Shown in pieces: positions 56,901-64,000 of a DNA stretch of 64,000 bases. The first letter of the stretch is position 1. Every line of letters begins with the position of its first letter. The notes beneath the pieces are model-generated. The model made no database searches. It saw nothing but the letters and a program-made list of their open reading frames with translations, and was not told the origin of the DNA. The stretch lies in assembly GCA_009760855.2 (NCBI GenBank), contig WPIO01000028.1, forward strand, positions 801,001-865,000, written 5' to 3'. Both the position numbers and the translations under genes were made by a program. Origin of the DNA: Cristatella mucedo (taxonomy: Eukaryota; Bryozoa; Phylactolaemata; Cristatellidae).

Positions 56901-59900
56901 TGAAAGCAGCTCAGATGCAACCGTGTCCACCGCTCTGGCGGTAACTTACACAATCGTTAACCGTGTTAACTTACGTATACCAATGCTACCCCCATCTTCG
57001 AGTTTCCAACTGAGTGCAAAAGAAGTATCGGGACTGTCCTGGTACGTTTTTTAGACCCGGGGCTGCTTGTTTGCCCTATGTTCACGGCCGATTTGCTCAT
57101 CATGAAACTAGATGCAGTCGTACAAATTTTTGGCTCATGGTGCACCAGCAAAGCCTGCATATGTGCCTTGGTACAGGTAGTGGTTGTTTCTAAGGTCCCG
57201 TGCCTTGTTTCTTACCGTTCTTAAGGTACTCGGAAGTGTCCTATAGGTTTTGGTCCCTGTGGAAACCAAGTGCAACAACCTCCTGGACAATCATAAGACC
57301 CAGCATCCAAATAATTTATAGCTCTTGGTATTGGTATGTTTGTGGATGTCTGGGGCTTAGCTGGAGCTTGCACCGTCCAACGTTGGTGTGAGCAATTTGT
57401 TGCTTTCTTTATGTATAATGATGATATGCAGAAAGGCAACTATAGTTCGAAATCTGCAAACATGTTGCCTTTTGCTGATCGCTTTCCCCGATTCTGGATC
57501 TTCAGGTCGAGCGGCTAAATGATCTTGCCCGCGAGTTCCTCAGCGTTGACGGTGAGGTGATATATGAGAAAACTGTAAATCCGTTTCTATTGGCACTCAG
57601 CGAAAGCATTCTGTTATCAGGGTGTGACCAGGCATCAACTTCCAGCTCGCGTGTCACCGACGAGGCAAGTGAAGCAAATGTGCTCGCTGTTTTTTAACTT
57701 CCGAGCCTGTAGGGCTTTCTGATGTGTGGCATAACGTTTAGAGCTCATCGATTGTGTGGTCTGTCGCATTTTTTGTGTCGACGTTTTGTGGAGCATGAAT
57801 GATTAACCAATCTGCATGCCTTGTCTTAGTAAGCTTGGAAATTTGCATTTAGCTTTTTAACTATGGAAACCCTTAGTGTGTACAATTGCATTGTAGGAAT
57901 CGGGTCGTGAGCTGAAGAGCAAAGTTGGCAATGCAAGCTCGGTGTCCGAAAGTTGTGAAGTATGTACATTCGCAAAAAAAACGGACTGTCAACTAAGCTT
58001 CCTGCATATTGTATTTGCTTTATGCTGTAGTTACTTGTATCTTTTATAGCACTTAGCTCGATTTGTGTTAGTATCTTGCTTGTATTGTTCACGCAGGCCC
58101 GACCCCCACCCAAGGCTTTATCTGTTCAGACATTTTTGGTTGATGAAAAAGACTTAAATTTCTATCAAGGTACTTTACAAAATGCCGTAGGGCTCGAGCT
58201 CAAGCCCCCCCCCCCACCACCCCGATCATGGTCGGTAAAGGCAAGCATCTTGCTCCAGTGCCAGACTATGTTTTAAGCGATGCTATGGCTGAGTGCTCGT
58301 AGTAGTTGTCCTCCCTGCCAGAACTTATGTAAGTCTAATTGATCGAGTAGAATTTGCTGACCTCCGAAGTAATACTAGTACAGCACCCAATTTGCAACCA
58401 AAGCATGCATGCACATTCAGGTAGTTCATGGGGATTTGGCTCTACTACACAAGTGGAAGTGTAAAGCCTGGGGCCATCAGCCCAACTCGGACTGCTGTAG
58501 AGCAGAAGTCGCATAGAAATCTGCTATAGAGCAGAATGTTCGCATGATGACCCATGACCCCATCTGGTAATGAAAACATGCCGTTGAACAAAATTCTCTC
58601 GGATTCCTGGACGTTTCTTGTGCAGTATTGCGTTGGTTCTTCATTGAAATTCTTCGGGATATTATTTAGGTGAGAAGATTTCTTCTCACCTAAATCAGCT
58701 TTCTCATAAGCAAGCTAGGCCTGTGTAACTCACGGGAGAGCCAAAGTAAGCTGTGTTAGGAAATAAGTCTCACACCGAGGTTTGGGGTTAGAAAATATTT
58801 AAGGGCGAGCGGTTCTTGTGGTGCCCCCTGGAGATATTATATGTGCTCTCTGTAAGAACCTGCTTGGCACTTATTTGGCCAATATTTATTTGTTGCTTCA
58901 TATTCTTAATGTTAATCTCCATTCGCTTTGCATTCAGTCTGGGAATTCGTTTAATTCCTTTTGGTTATTTAATACTGTTTGACCTCTTGCTAATAATAAT
59001 AATAATTATTATTATTATAATAATGCACTTGATAAAGCGCCCTCAGAGAACTTAATCTCTCTTTAGGCGCTTTACATTTGCTGCAAAGGGACATGCAATT
59101 GAATGGTAAGTAAAATCATGCTTGAAAAACAAACAAAATGAATAACATGGTTAGGGGTGATATGCACAGGGTCAGCATGCAAATGTGGTTAGTGGCAGCA
59201 TGCACAGTGTCAGCACGCATAAGCACGTGAAGGACGAATCACAGTGACCCACTAAATGCTGTCCTAAATAGGTGTGTTTTAAAGTTCCTTTTAAATGTGG
59301 TCAGGTCAAGGGATGTTCTGACGCAGGTAGGGAGGGAGTTCCAGGCTTTGGGAGCATATGAACTAAATGCAAGGTCTCCAAAGGATTTAAGGTTTGTATG
59401 AGGTATTTCTAGACTGTTGGATTCCGAAAAGCGGGTGGTACGATGCTTAGCCTGATGGGGTAGTATATCTGACAGATAGGCTGGAGCCATAGAATGAAGG
59501 GACCTAAAAGTGAGCGACAAAACCTTGAAGTCAATCCCCTGCTTGACTAGTAGCCAGTGCAGGTCAGCGAGAAGTGGTGTAATGTGGCAACTGCGACGCT
59601 CACGACAGACAAGCCTAGCTGCAGAGTTTTGCACCAGCTGCAATCGCCTGATCGCACATGCTGGTAGGCCAGTAAGCAGTGAGTTGCAGAAGTCGAGACG
59701 GGATGTCACGAATGCATGGACCAACTTAGACGTGGTATCGTTATCTAAACAAGCCCGAATTTTAGCAATGTCATGAAGCTGAAAATAGGCAGATTTGACT
59801 GTGGAGCTGATACTTTTTATGGTCGTCTAACGAGAGGTCGCTTTGGAATATGACACCTAGATTTCGAGCTGATTCTACTGGAGATATGCTGGCAGAGCCA

Positions 59901-62900
59901 ATTTTGAGTCAGCCTTTCCAATCTCTGAATCACACTGGGTGTGCCCATAACTAGTAAGTTAGTTTTATCATCGTTTAGTTTTAAGATAATCACCTTTAAT
60001 GTGCAGTATTATCTCCATCGGCAAATACTAGCTTACGCTGTAGACGTGGCTGCTGTGGACGCTGAGATCACTGATGATTCACCAGCAATTGCTGGGCGAA
60101 AAGTGTCAAACATTGAAGAATCGAGTGAAATATGTTCTTTGGACCATTGAGCAAAGTCCAAGTCGGCTGCTAGGTAACTTGTAACTTGCTTTGCCACTTT
60201 TAGCTGCAACTCTTGTGACGTACCATGTTGTGATGTTTTTTCTCAAAGTTTGTGCCGGATTTTCCTGGCAGCTAGTCATCAATGATCGCCTTCGTTGCAG
60301 ATCCTCACGGACAGCAGGACTCACAACACAGCATTGCTGCCCAATTTTATCTGGAGGCGTTCAGAGCGTGCAGCTACTATTACCTCCACGAGGGTGTTGA
60401 TAGCAACCTTGAAAAAGCTTGCCAATCAGCTGGAATTACTATCCAATTCATAGGTTTGTTTTTGTTACTGCTATTGGCTTACGCTGGCCATGCTATTAGC
60501 AGAAGCCGTTGCACACGAACGTTCTTGGTAGACGCTCGCTGACATGGCGTGGTTTTTATTTCGGTTCTGGATCCTCTGTTCGTTTCCGGATCCTGTCAGA
60601 ATACTCGTGGTCGCAGCAGCCAACCACTCACTTTGAATTCTTTTCGTGCCATTCATTCTGAAATGCCATTCATAACGTGGTCCCGAACGATTGGCACTGG
60701 TAGCAACAGGCCGGCGGCAAGAATGGATGGGCGACCCTCTTAGCTGTGCTGTTTATTGGCATCCTGCGAGTCGTGGAACACATTTGCTGCAACTCGTAGT
60801 ATGAAAACCTTGTGTGAAACCTGAGTGTGTGCTCACACAGCACTGCTGCCTTCGGTGAATAATGTGCAGAAAAAATGGGTATAAATGTTCCTGGTGCTAG
60901 GCTCTACATCAGACAAGCTACAATGTCGCATATGTGTCTGTCGGTGACTGACCGAGCTGATGGCTTGTTAATGCAAGTAGCAGTAACTTTGTGGCATGCA
61001 CGTCCCGTGCATGCTGTGCTTGCTCTTCTTGTGATACTTGTTGCTGCCTCTAGGATGAAGAGAGTATTTCTATTTCCTTGAAAGGTCTTCAGGGAAGGCG
61101 GACGAGATACCAGGAAAAGGACGTGTCACAGCTACGCGTTGACGTACAGCGGTTGCACCCGAGCAAACATGTTGGCCATTGCACACCCATACCGGTCAGC
61201 CATCTTCCCAAGGTAAGTTCGACTAAATACTAGCTGATTTAACAGCCTCTTTTTGTATAGCGACAGAAGAGCTTTTACGGCTATCACCACCGATTGCAGT
61301 GGCGATAAAGGTTCGTCCACCACAGGATTCGAAACCACGGCCTCGGGGCCGAGGTCTTGAAAAGCAACCGCCTTACTTAGTGAGCCATTACGGCTCAGAG
61401 CTTGTCGTACCGGTCTCCTGTCTATGTGGCATCAGCATTTACTTAGAGCGTGTCGTAATGTGTATGTAAGTGTCGATATGATATATATGACAGCTATATA
61501 TAATAATATGACATATTAGTAGTATCATATGTAAGTGTCGATGCAAGTCGTCGATATGACCGTCGGACACAAGGCTCAATATTGTGCTTATAAATAAAGC
61601 TGCCACAGCCTAACAACTGTCCTATCAGCCGTTGACTGCATTGAATACGGGTGTTTTTGCTGCACGTTGATGCAAACATTCAGATCCATACTGCCATTAA
61701 TGTGATGGTGCTCCAATATCTGCACCGGAAAAGGCCCGTTAATCATGATAAATATTAAGTGAATAATAAAATAAATATTAGCTGACTTGGCAACCTCGTT
61801 TTTATAACGGCTGAAAACTCTAAACAGCTTTCCACTACTTGGAGGTGGCAATAAAGGATCGCTAACTGCAGGGCTCGAACCCACGACCTCGTTCGTGAAA
61901 AGCAAGCACCTTACCTGATCTGGGCATCGTGACAATCCTGCCGCCACCGAATTTCAGTGTGTTGCAGGTGGTCATCTCTCAATTCATTGCATTTTCTCTG
62001 TCTTACTCGAACCAAGAGTTTGTCGTTACCAAAGAATTGAAATTTTGCATTTTTCTGCCAAGTAAAGTGATCACAAATCTTCGAGGGTCCGGTGGGTGAC
62101 ATTTTGCCAAAACCAGCATTTTTGCTGTACGCTGCTTGCTCAGTGAGGGGCGTTTTCTTAGCCACGCCGAAAATGTTCTGCTCCCCAACTGCACCTAATT
62201 ACTGGCTAATTTTGGTTCTATAGCGGCTTCAAATGATTAGTTACTCGGTGAAGCCGACCTTCCTATCGCATAGTGCAACCATCTACAGCAGACGATCCTA
62301 TCCGCTTGGTGTTTGTTCTGGCTCGTTCTAGTTTTTGGTAGGCAGCAAGGTTTGATTCTGAAAAGGTGTCAAAAGTTTTTTTAAATTGCAGATTTATGCT
62401 CTGAAATTATTCCACTTTGCTCATTTCTGCCCTTGAATGGCTTTATGGTCATGCCTCTATGTCTGCACATGGTGTGGTCCATCGATTTCGTTGTTAAGGA
62501 TTGCACTCCAGAGCCATTAAGCTTGTAGCCCTGTCAGCTTAGGAATACTTACTGCCTCTCCTAGGCTGCATGAATACTTTCGGCCCCGATTGTATTACTT
62601 CTGTTGTTATTCTGTGGAGAAAATTTTTGCATCTAGTGACTTCTTGCTGAGAATATGATGCTGGTTTATTCAGGATGTAGCCTTAAATGACGACACGCTG
62701 CTTGAAAACGTTTTGATATCGCCAACTGAAAGCTGGACCGTCACCGACCTTGCCGTCGAGCAGCAGGCTGCAATTCTGGCTACTTGGTGAGGCCAAGTGT
62801 CATCGTTGGTTCCAGCGCACTTATTTGCTGGTTATTTGCTTTTTTTTTAAACGTGTGCTTCCGGCAGTGGGCGCCAGCTGTTGCCTGGTGAACTGGATAC

Positions 62901-63643
62901 CGAGCTGTGCGATTCATGTAGAAAGAGTTAAGTTCTCTCGATCTTAGTAGCCGATTCGACGTGTTCTGACAAAATGAAGCAGCTGAATCAGGTAATATTG
63001 GTATCATTATTCCGGGCGCATGAAGACTTTAAATCTTTCCTACTCAGCCTATGATTGGGATTTGCAGTTTTAGCATCAGAACATTGGGACTCAGAAGAAA
63101 TTCTTGTCTGGTCATTTGGGTCAGCAGCTTGGTATTAAGGGTCTTGCTGCTAGTGCTCGCTGATAAGCAGCCTTTGCGCGCTGCGGAATGCTTGTGTGGT
63201 TAAGTCTGTTGTACTTGCTCCGCTGGCATGGTGACTGTGCCACGAATGTGCAAGCAGGTGCTGCTCGGTACTATGTGAGTGGTTTGCCTGTCTTGGAATG
63301 CTGCTGCTGCATTGGTTCAGCAGCAGTGCTAGTGCAACTGCTCAGCGATCAGGTCTTTTGCAGTGAGAACAATATGATTGTTAAAGCTGAGTCATCTGAC
63401 ATCGTCAACGAGGAAACGCTGGCATATCTCAGCGTAGGTGGTTTCTTTGATTGCTTTTCCTTGCATATGTTGGGAGCACGCAAATCCCGCTTGTATCATT
63501 GCAGCAGAGGCGATTTCTTTTTCGCACAGTACCTGCTGGCACACCCTCGAAGCTGGTGCATCCAGGCTAAGTCTTTGGCCATGCGAAGCGTGACCGAGTC
63601 GGACAGCAGCCGACGAGCCGAGAGGTCGCTGCACCAGCTGGAG
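53994..63643 (+). CDS. Unrecognised multi-exon gene (gene 3), 3' end beyond the window or unresolved
   Basis: Five exons join in phase: 53994-54135 (ISHIAGCDWGNVLADSTCRQ), 56669-56759 (FQQLNYTGPSNLSDQSFGLS), 57506-57664 (VERLNDLAREFLSVDGEVIY), 57897-57959 (ESGRELKSKVGN), and then probably 60007-60124 (YYLHRQILAYAVDVAAVDAE). A further exon at 60301-60453 (AAQFYLEAFRACSYYYLHEG) fits if the previous donor is the weak GTGAAA at 60125. Later candidates are 61093-61212, 62674-62786, 63364-63433 and 63505-63643; the middle two of these are mutually in phase. The protein looks mostly helical and soluble, with no motif I can name. The first exon requires one carried-over base, which 53825-53867 could supply. 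The start codon was not identified. Confidence 0.6.
54560..54640 (+). mobile_element. LINE RT C-terminus scrap
   Basis: The frame reads [16 protein letters not shown], equivalent to [16 protein letters not shown] of the better LINE copies. A SINE-B copy follows it directly, so the SINE seems to have inserted into the LINE. Confidence 0.6.
54641..54805 (+). mobile_element. SINE-B inserted in a LINE scrap
   Basis: Plus text tagcccaggaggtaatgtg, gtcggttcgagtcctgaaat, gttagccgtaaaggttcttc and tgttaaatcagctt. All family landmarks are present in order. Confidence 0.7.
56070..56266 (+). mobile_element. LINE 3' end
   Basis: It contains the GCATGC subrepeats, the terminal core (cacctagaaagagattgagt, ctctgagggtgct) and an ATT tail. 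Confidence 0.75.
56400..56528 (+). mobile_element. SINE-A
   Basis: It contains aaggtcgtgggctcgaatcc (B box) and gtgattaagctctcttgggg followed by cgccatacaaatgaac (LINE-like tail). It sits about 135 bp after the LINE 3' end at 56070-56266. Confidence 0.7.
57665..57896 (+). other. Probable GC-AG intron in gene 3
   Basis: Exon 57506-57664 ends GAG and the intron begins GCAAGT, the favoured context for GC donors. The acceptor is TTGTAG. Both flanking exons are then in phase 0. The nearest downstream GT (AAT/GTGCTC) is a poor donor, and reading on meets a stop. Confidence 0.65.
58125..58275 (-). mobile_element. SINE-A, decayed, with expanded C-run
   Basis: The reverse-strand LINE-like tail (plus text gacttaaatttctatcaagg) and a B box (gggctcgagctcaagccc) are present. 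A run of about ten C at 58206-58215 lies next to the B box. Confidence 0.6.
58664..58695. repeat. Perfect 15-bp inverted repeat with 2-bp loop
   Basis: Arms ATTTAGGTGAGAAGA (58664-58678) and its exact complement (58681-58695) flank TT. They could form a strong hairpin. Intronic in gene 3. Confidence 0.92.
58990..59990 (-). mobile_element. CR1/L2-like LINE, 5'-truncated, with RT C-terminus
   Basis: A minus-strand 161-codon ORF (59724-59239) reads [40 protein letters not shown] and ends KRNFKTHLFRTAFSG. It is highly similar to the copy at 16497-17345, so both belong to one recently active subfamily. The minus-strand 3' tail is the ATT/AAT repeat near 58990. The upstream part extends to about 59990, just before an exon of gene 3. 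Confidence 0.88.
61230..61398 (-). mobile_element. SINE-B
   Basis: Plus text agctgatttaacagcctc, cgacagaagagcttttacgg, caggattcgaaaccacggcc and accgccttacttagtgagc. It is nearly full length. It follows directly after the donor of the candidate exon 61093-61212. Confidence 0.75.
61775..61935 (-). mobile_element. SINE-B
   Basis: Plus text agctgacttggcaacctcg, cacttggaggtggcaataaa-like body, gggctcgaacccacgacctc and aagcaagcaccttacctg. It has the same orientation as the copy 380 bp upstream. Confidence 0.7.
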
Positions 63644-64000
63644 GTAGGCGTTTCTTGCTAGTCGAGTTGGTGCTGCCTGTAGGTCGGGAAAAGACGAGGG
63701 TGTGCTGGTATGAACCGGCATTAAACTATGCCGTCGAGCAGTGGCACTAGGCAGGCTTGAATGCTTGTCGGAATGCTTCCAGTTGGTCGAGGTCAGAGTG
63801 CAGCATATCTTAACTTGGTGTCAGCATTTGTACCCTTTGTTCGTGCCTGGATGGCCTCCGGGTGCTGCATGTAGAGCAGGAGCAGCCCTCTCATGGCTCT
63901 TAAATGGTAATTGGTGATGGCTCTGCTTTGAGGAGGCCAGTTGCTCCAGCAGAGCTTCACAGGATATTGACAACAGCTGCAGAACAGCATCGGGCAGCTG

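Noticed and set aside
60301-60453. Alternative phase-0 reading of this exon (ILTDSRTHNTALLPNF)
   Set aside because: It ends in a stop exactly at the donor. The other frame is open through both splice sites and fits the phase of exon 60007-60124.

Overview
The window is eukaryotic, almost certainly from a non-vertebrate animal. Its genes are cut into 35-330 nt exons by GT-AG introns of 0.1-6 kb. It is full of degenerate LINEs, tRNA-like SINEs and microsatellites, and the proteins I recognise are animal and ciliary ones. I cannot name the species. A sponge or a lophotrochozoan would both fit.

Gene 1 (+ strand, about 628-38046) is a WDR62/MAPKBP1-family WD40 scaffold that enters from the left edge. 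I placed 27 exons by reading frame and splice sites. Phase is preserved across every junction used, giving about 1,472 residues: a tandem WD40 array, a long Ser/Ala-rich linker and a C-terminal helix. Only the 5' end is missing. Its introns hold LINE copies of one CR1/L2-like group, two SINE families, a Tc1/mariner transposase relic, a 396-bp hAT-type non-autonomous element with target-site duplication, and long GA/CT, CA and TA tracts.

Gene 2 (- strand, 51978 to 39162) is DRC7 (CCDC135, lobo), a subunit of the nexin-dynein regulatory complex of motile cilia. It converges on gene 1 with about 1.1 kb between stop codons. I found 15 exons. One internal exon, expected between 48078 and 46819, is not visible, and the splice phases on either side also disagree. 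A 59-bp tandem duplication covers the next acceptor. A perfect match to the RFX X-box sits just upstream of the DRC7 ATG, which fits a ciliary gene.

Gene 3 (+ strand, from about 53.9 kb past 63.6 kb) is divergent to DRC7 and I do not recognise it. Five exons join in phase from 53994 to 57959, including one GC-AG intron, and two more probably follow. The later exons are plausible, but their phases are not fully reconciled.

The repeats form a LINE/SINE system: the tRNA-like SINE-A ends in about 35-40 bp that closely match the LINE 3' end. I see no CRISPR array, rRNA, true tRNA or prokaryotic operon.
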